A DNA stretch of 64,000 nucleotides from Marinobacter salexigens (GTDB lineage: Bacteria > Pseudomonadota > Gammaproteobacteria > Pseudomonadales > Oleiphilaceae), in assembly GCF_002806945.1 (NCBI RefSeq), contig NZ_NIHC01000004.1, positions 434,001 through 498,000 on the forward strand. The letters run 5' to 3'. The notes below the pieces were generated by a model. The model ran no database searches. It was given only the letters and a program-made list of their open reading frames with translations, and was not told where the DNA came from. How positions within the stretch are numbered: position 1 is the first letter of the stretch; every line of letters starts with the position of its first letter. Made by a program: the position numbers and the translations under genes. Below are positions 8,102-16,581 of this stretch, piece after piece.

Positions 8102-8797
8102 ATGAAATCTCTGTTAACGGCTGAGACAATCAAGGAGCTTCACCAGAAAGGACAGACGTCGGTGGAGATTGTTCCGCGGCAAACAATCATTACGCCAGAA
8201 GCGCGGGATGTGGCTAAAAAGCTCGGAATGAACATCGTTGATGTTCCGGTTGGCAGCAAGTGCCACAAGGATCGCGAGCCTTTGGTCGACAAACACTCTG
8301 GCAGTCTGCAAGCGATAAAAAAGGCGGTCAGGGAAAAACTGCCCGCCGCGCACCAGAATTCCAGTTTGCTTGACCAGCTCATCGAAAAAGCGCTTAAGGA
8401 ACTGCAGCACCAAGAGGAGGTGGGTCCCTCCTTTGAGCGGGAGAAAGCACCCAATGGTGTCGTTCTTGTACGTGGCAGTTCTGTTAAACCCGGAAAATTC
8501 GAAGGCGCAAAAGGTAAGCCAATAGGGCTGACGGATGTGATTGGTGCTGCCGATAATAGCTCCATTGCAGCCGGGTATATGCAATGGGAAAACTGCAGCT
8601 TCCCCTGGACCCTCAACTACGACGAAATTGATGTGGTTCTGGAAGGCGAACTGCACATTACCTGCGGCAATAAGACGCATATCGGAAAGCCGGGGGATGT
8701 GTTCTTTATACCCAAGGGTGCAGCTATCGAATTTGGGTCGCCCGGGAAAGTACGTTTTGTGTATGTGACTTATCCTGCGGATTGGTCAGCGCAATAA
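8102..8797 (+). CDS. eutQ: Ethanolamine utilisation cupin protein EutQ
   Basis: EutQ is a cupin-fold protein of the eut operon, reported to have acetate kinase activity and to be needed for microcompartment assembly. The 231-residue protein starts with the conserved MKSLLTAETIKELHQKG and ITPEARDVAKKLGM region. A charged linker (about residues 60-120) follows, then the C-terminal cupin from about 125 with GYMQWENCSFPWTLNYDEIDVVLEG and KPGDVFFIPKG. GGGGCCGGA precedes the ATG. Position between eutP and eutT is as in enterobacterial operons. Confidence 0.93.
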   Translation: MKSLLTAETIKELHQKGQTSVEIVPRQTIITPEARDVAKKLGMNIVDVPVGSKCHKDREPLVDKHSGSLQAIKKAVREKLPAAHQNSSLLDQLIEKALKELQHQEEVGPSFEREKAPNGVVLVRGSSVKPGKFEGAKGKPIGLTDVIGAADNSSIAAGYMQWENCSFPWTLNYDEIDVVLEGELHITCGNKTHIGKPGDVFFIPKGAAIEFGSPGKVRFVYVTYPADWSAQ

Positions 8798-8811
8798 AAG
8801 GGGTTGTAGCT

Positions 8812-9636
8812 ATGCCATCCTGGATTACAGAAACCAGTTTGCGAGCCGAGCATGGTCTGGCCCATGGCAGTGAAGTGCACCTGCCTGAAGGAGCCAAGCT
8901 TACCCCGTCTGCAAGTCAGCTGCTCGCTGAGCGCAAGATACGCATCAAGTATATCGGTGATGACGGTCGGCTGTTTCTACCCGATGAAGCCGAGACAGGT
9001 GCCAATCAGAAAACGCCCGTTCATCCTCTTACCAGCGCGAACAAACGCCCAGGGAACATTTGCGCGGTTTGCAACAGCCAGGTCCAGAAGAAAACCCAGT
9101 TATTGACCCTGCTGGATGGCGAAAAGCTGGTCCCCAAAACCCACCCCGTGATCGCACTGCGTGGCAAGCTTGATACGCTTATTTCCCAAACAGTGTGGGT
9201 GCAGGGCCAATTTTCGGAGAGCTTTGAGAAGCATCCGGCATTACGCCATGCACTAGCAGACCTGAGGTCCTTCATGGGTAACCTGCTGCGCAGTGAAGTC
9301 ACCGGTGAAGAGCAGACCCAGATCAGCATGGGCGACCTGAATGACGAAACCATTCACCGCATCTCCCATAACCCCCTGAAGTATCTTGGTCACGATCACA
9401 TAGTTCCCGAGCTGAAACATGGTGTGAACGTGTCGCTACTGAATGTTCTCAGGGCTATGGCCCGGGAAGCAGAAGTCGTGGCCTGTCATGCATTTCAAAC
9501 AGACAGTTTTGATCTCACACGGCCGGATATTGTTCAGGGGCTGAACCGCCTGAGCAGTGCTTTATACGTTCTTATGATTATGACCCTGGTGGTTGAAACA
9601 ACCGGGTCTCTGCCGGACCTTGGAGGAATTTCATGA
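8812..9636 (+). CDS. eutT: Corrinoid adenosyltransferase EutT
   Basis: EutT transfers the adenosyl group of ATP to cob(I)alamin to make the adenosylcobalamin needed by ethanolamine ammonia-lyase. From ATG 8812 the protein has 274 residues and aligns over its whole length with the enterobacterial family: [13 protein letters not shown] start, [32 protein letters not shown] and [13 protein letters not shown]. The metal-binding motif known as HX11CCX2C is present with one change: His71, Ile83, Cys84, Cys87, so the first Cys of the pair is Ile. ATG 8782, ten codons earlier and in frame, overlaps eutQ and is less likely. The end overlaps eutD by four bases. Confidence 0.93.
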   Translation: MPSWITETSLRAEHGLAHGSEVHLPEGAKLTPSASQLLAERKIRIKYIGDDGRLFLPDEAETGANQKTPVHPLTSANKRPGNICAVCNSQVQKKTQLLTLLDGEKLVPKTHPVIALRGKLDTLISQTVWVQGQFSESFEKHPALRHALADLRSFMGNLLRSEVTGEEQTQISMGDLNDETIHRISHNPLKYLGHDHIVPELKHGVNVSLLNVLRAMAREAEVVACHAFQTDSFDLTRPDIVQGLNRLSSALYVLMIMTLVVETTGSLPDLGGIS

Positions 9637-10616
9637 TCCGGATGATGGAGCAGTGCCGGAGCGCCTGTCGCAAAGCCCCCAAGCGCATTGTTTTTCCTGA
9701 TGCGCTTGATGTGCGGGTTTTGCAGGCGGCAAATGAACTGAAAAAGCAAGGGTTGGCGGAACCGGTTTTCCTGTGTAATCCGTTTGAATTTCGTGATTAC
9801 GCTCACAGCGCAGGTTTGGCGATGTCGTCATTTTCAATCGTAGACCCGCTGCGCTCATCCTGGATGGATTCTTTTATCAGTGCCTACCTGGATGAAAACG
9901 AGGGAGTCGGCAGGGAAGAGGCTTATACGCTCCTGAGCGATCCACTGTATTTCGGCGCCATGATGGTTAAGTGCAAACAAGCGGATATCTGCATCGCGGG
10001 AAATGTGTCCACCAGTGGCGACGTAATCCGCGCAGCCATCAAAGTCATCGGAGTTAAGGGCGGTGATAAAACCGTGTCCTCATTTTTTCTGATGTCTACG
10101 GCGGAGGGCACTGATTTCAGATTGTTCGCCGATGCCGGCGTGATACCTGAGCCTACCGTGGAGCAGCTTGCGAGCATCGCCATCGATTCGGCCCACAGTT
10201 TCGAAACCCTTACGGGTGAGAAGGCGCGGGTTGCGCTTCTGTCGTTTTCTACCAAGGGCAGCTCGCAGCACCCTGCTGCCCAGCGCATACGGAAAGCCTT
10301 CGAGCTGGCTAGCACACGGGAACCATCACTGATCATTGATGGAGAATTGCAATTTGATACGGCTATTGTGCCTTCGGTTGCGCTGAAAAAAGCACCCGAA
10401 AGCCCACTGAAAGGTAACTCGAATGTTCTGATATTTCCGTCACTCGATGCGGGAAATATCGCTTACAAGGTTGCCCAGCGCTTGTGCAACTACATGGCGC
10501 TGGGGCCGATGCTGGTCGGTTTGGCGAAACCTATGCATGATTTATCACGGGGCTGTACTGCCGACGAAATCGTCGATGTGGCCGTTGTGGCGTCATGCCT
10601 GGTAAATAAAGAGTAG
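9633..10616 (+). CDS. eutD: Phosphate acetyltransferase EutD
   Basis: EutD converts acetyl-CoA made by EutE to acetyl phosphate, freeing CoA inside the microcompartment. The 327-residue protein is a single-domain Pta catalytic module with no DRTGG regulatory extension. Recognisable motifs are [17 protein letters not shown] near the N-terminus, [19 protein letters not shown] in the middle, [13 protein letters not shown] near residue 195 and [21 protein letters not shown] near 270. The N-terminal [15 protein letters not shown] helix may act as a short targeting helix (inference). Start ATG overlaps the eutT stop. Confidence 0.93.
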   Translation: MIRMMEQCRSACRKAPKRIVFPDALDVRVLQAANELKKQGLAEPVFLCNPFEFRDYAHSAGLAMSSFSIVDPLRSSWMDSFISAYLDENEGVGREEAYTLLSDPLYFGAMMVKCKQADICIAGNVSTSGDVIRAAIKVIGVKGGDKTVSSFFLMSTAEGTDFRLFADAGVIPEPTVEQLASIAIDSAHSFETLTGEKARVALLSFSTKGSSQHPAAQRIRKAFELASTREPSLIIDGELQFDTAIVPSVALKKAPESPLKGNSNVLIFPSLDAGNIAYKVAQRLCNYMALGPMLVGLAKPMHDLSRGCTADEIVDVAVVASCLVNKE

Positions 10617-10639
10617 TAATACCCTGAGGAGATTTAACC

Positions 10640-10939
10640 ATGAATGAAGCACTTGGAATTATTGAAACAAAAGGCCTGACAGCTCTGATTGAAGCCTCTG
10701 ACGCGATGGTCAAGGCTGCCAGGGTTGAACTTGTTGGTTACAAGCAGATTGGCAGCGGCCTTGTCACTGCCATGGTCCGGGGTGATGTGGCGGCCTGCAA
10801 GGCTGCGACAGACGCCGGTGCAGCTGCCGCGCAGAGACTGGGTGAGCTGGTGGCTGTACATGTGATCCCACGTCCGCATGGCGATCTGGAAACTATTTTC
10901 CCGATCAATCCTGCGGCGAAGTCTTCATCTGGTTCCTGA
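10640..10939 (+). CDS. eutM: BMC-H shell hexamer EutM (copy 1)
   Basis: EutM is the main hexagonal facet protein of the ethanolamine microcompartment. The 99-residue protein is a single BMC domain ([21 protein letters not shown], then VELVGY, then [14 protein letters not shown] and VIPRPH) plus a short Ser/Gly-rich tail. GAGGAG lies upstream of the ATG. A second, nearly identical copy follows at 11031. Differences between the copies are few and cluster in the segment [13 protein letters not shown] against [14 protein letters not shown] infer from BMC-H structures that this segment faces the central pore. Confidence 0.95.
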   Translation: MNEALGIIETKGLTALIEASDAMVKAARVELVGYKQIGSGLVTAMVRGDVAACKAATDAGAAAAQRLGELVAVHVIPRPHGDLETIFPINPAAKSSSGS

Positions 10940-11030
10940 GGAAGTCAGGGGACCCTGACAAAGGTTTATGCCGATGAACGCAGTCTGGAAGCAGACTTCA
11001 GAAAAAGCCGTAAGGCATGAGGGTACAAGA

Positions 11031-11351
11031 ATGATGGAAGCACTGGGCATTATTGAAACCAAGGGCCTGACGGCTCTTATAGAGGCCTCAGATGCCATGG
11101 TTAAGGCTGCCAGAGTAGAGCTGGTGGGCTATGAGCAAATTGGTCATGGCTACGTCACTGCGTTGGTTCGAGGTGATGTGGCCGCGTGCAAGGCGGCGAC
11201 TGACGCAGGAGCCGCCGCAGCACAAAGGCTAGGTGAGCTGATAGCGGTCCATGTTATTCCACGGCCACACGCAGATCTGGAAGCCATTTTTCCGATTCTG
11301 CCGAGAAAAGCGGCAGAGCCGGGGAAACCGAACCAGGGGAAGAAAGCATAG
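11031..11351 (+). CDS. eutM: BMC-H shell hexamer EutM (copy 2)
   Basis: This second EutM paralogue has 106 residues. The BMC domain matches copy 1 almost residue for residue, differing at roughly nine positions, and the C-terminus is longer and basic ([17 protein letters not shown]). I start it at ATG 11031 because GAGGG is eight bases upstream and the protein then begins [11 protein letters not shown] like copy 1; an in-frame ATG at 10968 would add 21 residues that no BMC-H family member needs. Tandem BMC-H copies are familiar from other microcompartment loci (pduA/pduJ) but the classical enterobacterial eut operon has one eutM. Confidence 0.93.
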   Translation: MMEALGIIETKGLTALIEASDAMVKAARVELVGYEQIGHGYVTALVRGDVAACKAATDAGAAAAQRLGELIAVHVIPRPHADLEAIFPILPRKAAEPGKPNQGKKA

Positions 11352-11382
11352 GGCCAAGGTTAACTGATCTGGAAGAAATCCC

Positions 11383-11688
11383 ATGAGACTTGCAAAGGTT
11401 ATCGGTCAAGTCGTTGCTACTGTCCGCAGCGAGCGTTTAGGGATGGATAAGCTGGCCTTGGTCAAGTTTATCGATCAGGACGGAAAGGAAGAGAGCTCAG
11501 TTATGGTGGCAGCTGACAGGCTGGGCGCGGGGGAAGGTGAATGGGTGCTTGTGGTCAGCGGCAGCTCCGCCCGGATGTCAGTAGACGGCACCGGCCAGAC
11601 ACCCGTTGATTTGAGCATCGTGGGTATTATCGACGAAGTGACCGGCGGCTCAAAAACCTGGTTTCAGAAGTACCAGCGAAACTATTAG
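11383..11688 (+). CDS. eutN: BMC-P shell vertex protein EutN
   Basis: EutN belongs to the CcmL/EutN family, whose members form pentamers that close the vertices of microcompartments. The 101-residue protein starts MRLAKVIGQVVATVRSERLGMDKLALV and ends with the family's DLSIVGIIDEV segment and a short TWFQKYQRNY tail. It lies between the EutM copies and eutE, as in canonical eut operons, and is the only pentamer-forming gene in the locus. Confidence 0.95.
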   Translation: MRLAKVIGQVVATVRSERLGMDKLALVKFIDQDGKEESSVMVAADRLGAGEGEWVLVVSGSSARMSVDGTGQTPVDLSIVGIIDEVTGGSKTWFQKYQRNY

Positions 11689-11743
11689 GCCACGGTTATA
11701 GGGTTGTCATCAGTTTCAGGGCAACCATGGGGGGAGATGGAAG

Positions 11744-13141
11744 ATGCAAACGGATGCAAAGCAGATTGAGTCCATCGTACGCCGCGTTATTGAGCAGTTG
11801 CATTCTCCGCAGCGTGACGGTGAAAACTATGGCGTGTTCAGCACGCTTGATGATGCCGTAGCCGGGGCTCAGAGCGCTTATAAAAAGATACGGACGATGG
11901 CGCAGAGAGAAGCGATCATCGCGGCTATCCGGCGCATGGGTAGTGAGCATGTTAAAGAACTGTCCGAACTTGCCGTTCAGGAAACGGGGTTTGGTCGGGT
12001 TGAAGATAAAATACGCAAACACCAGTTGGTTCTCGAAAAAACACCCGGGATTGAATCCATAGTGCCCACGGCCGTTACGGGTGATCACGGGTTGTCGCTT
12101 ATTGAGAACGCACCCTGGGGTGTAATAGCGTCCGTTACACCTTCTACCAATCCGTCTGCAACCATCCTGAATAATGCTATCAGTATGATTGCGGCCGGTA
12201 ATTCGGTTGTGTTTTCCCCGCATCCAGCAGCCAAGGCCGTATCGCAGCGCACCGTGCAGTTAATTAACCGTGCCTCTGAAAGTGTGGGCGGGCCTGCAAA
12301 CCTCGTAACCTGCGTTGAAGAACCCACGATTGAAGCAGCCACAAGGCTGTTCAGCTTTCCCGGCATCCATCTGCTTACCATTACCGGCGGCGAAGCCGTA
12401 GTGAATGCAGCCCGCAAAGTAACCGACAAGCGCCTGATTGCCGCAGGGCCGGGTAACCCTCCGGTTGTGGTAGACGAGACTGCAGACATAGAGCGAGCGG
12501 CTATCAGCATCGTTCAGGGGGCTTCGTTTGACAACAACATCATCTGCGTTGATGAAAAAGAAATAATTGCCGTAGAGTCGATTGCGTCAGAGCTGAAAAC
12601 GGCCATGTGCCGGCACGGTGCTGCGGAGATCAATGCAGATCAGGCTGACGCTGTAGCGAGGCTCGTTCTGGCCGGATACCCCGGTCCGAATCCGCATCCG
12701 AAACCGGAATGGGTTGGGCGCGATGCTGAAAAAATCGCGGCCGCTGCAGGTTTCAATGTTCCGGCGGGCACTCGCTTGCTCGTTACCGAAACCGAGCGCG
12801 ATCACGCGTTCGCCACCACAGAGATGATGCTCCCGGTAATTCCTCTGATACGCGCCCGTGACGCAGACCAGGCAATTGATTGGGCAGTGGAACTGGAAGC
12901 AGGCAATCACCACACGGCAGCCATGCATTCCCGCAATATCGACAACCTTTCCCGTATGGCCCTCGAAATCGATTGCAGCCTGTTTGTAAAAAATGGTCCC
13001 TGCCTTGCCGGATTGGGTGCGGGAGGAGAGGGGTGGACATCCATGACGATATCCACTCCTACCGGAGAAGGCGTTACCAACGCGAGCACGTTTGTACGCA
13101 AACGGCGCTGCACCATGGTGGATTCGTTCCGGATCGTCTGA
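11744..13141 (+). CDS. eutE: CoA-acylating acetaldehyde dehydrogenase EutE
   Basis: EutE oxidises acetaldehyde released by EutBC to acetyl-CoA with NAD. The 465-residue protein has the aldehyde dehydrogenase fold, with the cofactor segment PSTNPSATILNNAI near residue 131 and the catalytic Cys268 in FDNNIICVDEK. Its first 20 residues (MQTDAKQIESIVRRVIEQLH) form an amphipathic helix of the encapsulation-peptide type, followed by a flexible linker, which supports targeting to the microcompartment lumen. GGGGGAGATGG lies upstream of the start. Confidence 0.96.
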   Translation: MQTDAKQIESIVRRVIEQLHSPQRDGENYGVFSTLDDAVAGAQSAYKKIRTMAQREAIIAAIRRMGSEHVKELSELAVQETGFGRVEDKIRKHQLVLEKTPGIESIVPTAVTGDHGLSLIENAPWGVIASVTPSTNPSATILNNAISMIAAGNSVVFSPHPAAKAVSQRTVQLINRASESVGGPANLVTCVEEPTIEAATRLFSFPGIHLLTITGGEAVVNAARKVTDKRLIAAGPGNPPVVVDETADIERAAISIVQGASFDNNIICVDEKEIIAVESIASELKTAMCRHGAAEINADQADAVARLVLAGYPGPNPHPKPEWVGRDAEKIAAAAGFNVPAGTRLLVTETERDHAFATTEMMLPVIPLIRARDADQAIDWAVELEAGNHHTAAMHSRNIDNLSRMALEIDCSLFVKNGPCLAGLGAGGEGWTSMTISTPTGEGVTNASTFVRKRRCTMVDSFRIV

Positions 13142-13154
13142 CAAGGAGAGCGTA

Positions 13155-14000
13155 ATGAGCAGGACAATGGCCGAGGTTAACAAGTTGCTTGAGAAAACTG
13201 CCGGCCTGATCAACAAGGACACCGCCAGCCCTTTCCAGGGAAAAGTCAGAGTAGGTGTCGACCTGGGTACAGCCGACATTCAGACCATTGTGCTGGACGC
13301 GAATGGCAACCCCCTTGCCGGCTATATGGATTGGGCCAATGTCGTTCGTGATGGGGTTGTGGTGGATTTCTTCGGGGCCAGCCAGATTGTTCGGGAACAG
13401 GTGCGGCGAGCCAGTGAAAAGCTGGGCATTACTATTGAGCATGTCACCACATCCTTCCCACCAGGTACTGATTCCCGCATATCGACGAACGTAATTGAGG
13501 CCGCCGGCCTTGAAGTGGCAGATGTTATTGATGAACCCAGCAGTGTTGCCCGGCTGCTGCAACTTGATCATGCCGCAGTGGTAGACATTGGGGGTGGTAC
13601 AACCGGAACGGCCATTATCGAGAAGGGCGAAGTCGTTTGCTCCCGGGATGACGCAACCGGTGGGCGGCATATCACGCTGACCCTCGCAGGGCACTTCGGC
13701 ATCCCCTTTGAAGAAGCAGAAGAAATGAAGCGCGCCACGAAAGACCTGGCTTTGTCCCGACTGGCGTCGCCAGTCATTGCGAAAATGGCGGACATCGTTC
13801 GAAGCCACATTGCGGACTCTAAAGTGCCGGCTATCTATCTGACCGGAGGCTCCTGTGCGTTACCGGGATTCCTTGAAGCCTTTGCGGCGGAGTTTCCGGA
13901 TATTGAGGTTGTGCTTCCATCGCACCCCCTTTACTTGACGCCTTTGGCGATCGCCAGTTATTCGAGCGCTCTCCAGGCCAAAGCGGCGAGGGTTGGTTGA
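13155..14000 (+). CDS. eutJ: Ethanolamine utilisation chaperone-like protein EutJ
   Basis: EutJ is an actin/Hsp70-fold ATPase of eut operons; its exact function is not established and it is usually called a possible chaperone. The 281-residue protein has the phosphate-1 motif VGVDLGTADIQ near residue 35, the phosphate-2 motif AVVDIGGGTTGTAII near 141 and the adenosine motif YLTGGSCALPG near 230. I start at ATG 13155 (AAGGAGAG upstream) rather than the longer in-frame start at 13092 inside eutE. eutG follows after one base. Confidence 0.93.
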   Translation: MSRTMAEVNKLLEKTAGLINKDTASPFQGKVRVGVDLGTADIQTIVLDANGNPLAGYMDWANVVRDGVVVDFFGASQIVREQVRRASEKLGITIEHVTTSFPPGTDSRISTNVIEAAGLEVADVIDEPSSVARLLQLDHAAVVDIGGGTTGTAIIEKGEVVCSRDDATGGRHITLTLAGHFGIPFEEAEEMKRATKDLALSRLASPVIAKMADIVRSHIADSKVPAIYLTGGSCALPGFLEAFAAEFPDIEVVLPSHPLYLTPLAIASYSSALQAKAARVG

Positions 14001-14001
14001 T

Positions 14002-15249
14002 ATGAATTCGCGAGAGCAGGCACTGGACAATGCGTTGATTGAGAGCATCGTTACCCAAACGGTGGATGAGTTGGCGCCCCGTGGTCTGTTCAATTTCAAT
14101 GCGCCCCGCCAAACCCTGATGGGCGAGGGCGCCATCCTGAAAATTGGCGACAAGCTTCGCCAGCTAGGCGCCTCGCAGGTGCTAGTGATTGCCGACCGCG
14201 TGGTGCATGAACAGGGATTGATGCGGAGCATGGAAAGAAGCCTGGAGCGAGCAGGCATCAAGTTTACTATCTATCCGTGTATTACCCGGGAGCCTGACGA
14301 AACCCTGGTTGCTTCTGCCACTGAGTTACTCGCCCGCAACCAGGCTGACTTTGTGTTGGGGTTTGGCGGTGGATCTGCGCTTGATGCCGCCAAGGCCATC
14401 GCCCTTGCGGGAACCAGCCAGAGCAGTTTGCAGCAGTTGGCGGAACCGGGTTTCGCCGGTCGCCGGGTTATAGGTTTGGGAGCCGTGCCAACCACTGCAG
14501 GCACAGGATCGGAAGTAACGGATATCAGCGTCATTATGTGTGCTGACCGCTGGCACAAATTTGTAATCAAACATGTGGACTTGATGCCGGATCTCGCCAT
14601 TGTCGACCCGGGACTGATGCTGGATCTGCCTCCTTTGGTCACAGCTGCTACGGGTATTGATGCTCTGACTCATGCCATAGAGGCCTATGGCGCGCGAAGC
14701 TCCCATCCGCTGGCAAAAGCCTTGGCTATCTGTGCCGTACAGAGCATCGCTGAGGCACTGCCCATTGTAGTGGGCAACGGTGGCGATATTGCAGCTCGGC
14801 TGACTATGGCAACCGCTGCCTATAAAGCCGGGCTGGCATTCAGTAACTCCGGGCTTGGCCTGGTTCACGCAATATCCCACCAGATTGGTGCCCGCTATCG
14901 GCTAGCCCATGGCATCGCTAATGGAATACTCCTGCCTTATGTCATGCGATTTAACGCTCTGGTGTGCCAACGGGAGTATGCCGCCATAGCCCACATGCTG
15001 GGTGTTACTCGCACGGGAATGACCGAGCGGGAGCAATGTATGGCGTCCATCGATGCTGTCCGGCAGCTGTTGGCTGATCTTGGTTTACCCGGAAACCTTG
15101 CAGGCACCAACATTCACCGGGACGACTTTGCAGCCATTGCAACCGATGCCCTGGCGGATGTGTGCATCCGGGACAACCCAAGAAATGTAACCGAAGCGGA
15201 TATCGTGACATTACTCGAAGAGGCGTGCGGCAATAAGAATAACTTGTGA
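14002..15249 (+). CDS. eutG: Iron-type alcohol dehydrogenase EutG
   Basis: EutG reduces acetaldehyde to ethanol, regenerating NAD inside the microcompartment for EutE. The 415-residue protein is an iron-dependent alcohol dehydrogenase with GFGGGSALDAAKAIA near residue 118 (NAD site), TTAGTGSEVTDISV near 160 and the metal-ligand region HAISHQIGARYRLAHG near 290. It begins with an amphipathic helix (ALDNALIESIVTQTVDEL) of the encapsulation-peptide type. ATG 14002 follows GCGAGGG and the eutJ stop; an in-frame TTG at 13993 is less likely. Confidence 0.94.
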   Translation: MNSREQALDNALIESIVTQTVDELAPRGLFNFNAPRQTLMGEGAILKIGDKLRQLGASQVLVIADRVVHEQGLMRSMERSLERAGIKFTIYPCITREPDETLVASATELLARNQADFVLGFGGGSALDAAKAIALAGTSQSSLQQLAEPGFAGRRVIGLGAVPTTAGTGSEVTDISVIMCADRWHKFVIKHVDLMPDLAIVDPGLMLDLPPLVTAATGIDALTHAIEAYGARSSHPLAKALAICAVQSIAEALPIVVGNGGDIAARLTMATAAYKAGLAFSNSGLGLVHAISHQIGARYRLAHGIANGILLPYVMRFNALVCQREYAAIAHMLGVTRTGMTEREQCMASIDAVRQLLADLGLPGNLAGTNIHRDDFAAIATDALADVCIRDNPRNVTEADIVTLLEEACGNKNNL

Positions 15250-15282
15250 TTCAACTGTTTGCAGGAAGGCGGAGAACCGACT

Positions 15283-16581
15283 ATGGAAATGTTAAACCAG
15301 ATCATTCTTTATATCATGATGACCTTCATGGTCATCGGTGCACTGGACCGGGTGTTCATGCAATTCGGTGGCTCTGAACCGGTTCTTGGAAAACTTGGCC
15401 TTCGCGGCGTAGGGCGTTCCATTTCCGGTGCAGGCAACGAGTTTGAAGAAGGTTTCCAGGCCATGGGCGCACTGGCACTGGCCATGGTCGGTATTATTGC
15501 CATGGCGCCAGTATTGGCGAAGATATTGTCTCCGGTTGTAGTGCCCATCTATACCTTCCTTGGCGCTGACCCTGCAATGTTCGCCACTACACTGCTTGCC
15601 AACGATATGGGGGGCTACTTTCTGGCGAAGGAAATGGCCACGGCGGTAGACGGCAGCATAAACTATGGAGCCTGGATGTACGCCGGTCTGATTCTCGGCG
15701 CCATGATGGGCCCCACCATTGTATTCACCATTCCTGTTGCCGTTGGCATCATCAAAGAACAGGATCGCCCCTACCTGGCTTCCGGGGTACTCGCGGGCAT
15801 TGTGACCATTCCCATTGGCTGTATTGCTGGCGGGCTGGCTGCCATGGCGTCAACAGTTCTTATACCCGGTACTGAAGAGGCCATACAGTTCAACCTGCCG
15901 CTGATTTTCATGAACCTAATCCCGGTTATTATCGTGTCTGCCCTGATAGCAGCCGGCCTGTGGTTTATGCCCAACAAGATGATCAACGGATTTTCAATTT
16001 TTGCGAAATTCCTGGTCGCCTTTATCACCATTGGTCTTGCCGCTGCTGTGCTGAAAACCACACTGGGCATAACGCTGATTCCCGGCATGGATCCGATTTT
16101 CATGTCGCCAGGTGATGAGCCAGGCATAGATATGCGTGCGATCGAAGTCATTGGTTCCATCGCTATCATCCTGTTGGGTGCCTACCCGATGGTGTTGTTG
16201 CTGACCCGCTGGTTCGAGAAGCCATTGCTGAAGATGGGCAACGTGCTGGATGTGAACCCGACGGCAGCCACTGGCCTGATTGCCACCCTGGCCAACAACA
16301 TACCCATGTTCCAGGTAATGAAGGATATGGACAGCCGCGGCAAGATTCTTTGCTCCGCGTTTGCCGTCAGTGCCGCGTTCACCTTTGGCGACCACCTGGG
16401 TTTCACCGCAGCAAACAAGCCAGACATGATCATGGCTGTCATCATCGGCAAGCTCGTTGGTGGCATCACAGCTGTTCTGTTCGCGATGCTGCTTGCAGAC
16501 CGGATGATTGCGTCTATTGAAAAGAACGGCAAGCCGGCCTCTGAGTCATCCACCCCAGAAGAGGCGGAAGGTCAACTGTGA
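15283..16581 (+). CDS. eutH: Ethanolamine transporter EutH
   Basis: EutH is the integral inner-membrane protein that imports ethanolamine. The 432-residue sequence is almost entirely hydrophobic, with about ten to twelve predicted membrane segments. Family-typical stretches are LNQIILYIMMTFMVIGALDRV at the start, FATTLLANDMGGYFLAKEMA near residue 105 and FGDHLGFTAANKPDMI near 370. A charged Glu-rich tail ends the protein. The ATG at 15283 has AGGCGGAG upstream and is preferred to an in-frame start eight codons earlier. Its stop overlaps the GTG of eutA. Confidence 0.95.
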   Translation: MEMLNQIILYIMMTFMVIGALDRVFMQFGGSEPVLGKLGLRGVGRSISGAGNEFEEGFQAMGALALAMVGIIAMAPVLAKILSPVVVPIYTFLGADPAMFATTLLANDMGGYFLAKEMATAVDGSINYGAWMYAGLILGAMMGPTIVFTIPVAVGIIKEQDRPYLASGVLAGIVTIPIGCIAGGLAAMASTVLIPGTEEAIQFNLPLIFMNLIPVIIVSALIAAGLWFMPNKMINGFSIFAKFLVAFITIGLAAAVLKTTLGITLIPGMDPIFMSPGDEPGIDMRAIEVIGSIAIILLGAYPMVLLLTRWFEKPLLKMGNVLDVNPTAATGLIATLANNIPMFQVMKDMDSRGKILCSAFAVSAAFTFGDHLGFTAANKPDMIMAVIIGKLVGGITAVLFAMLLADRMIASIEKNGKPASESSTPEEAEGQL

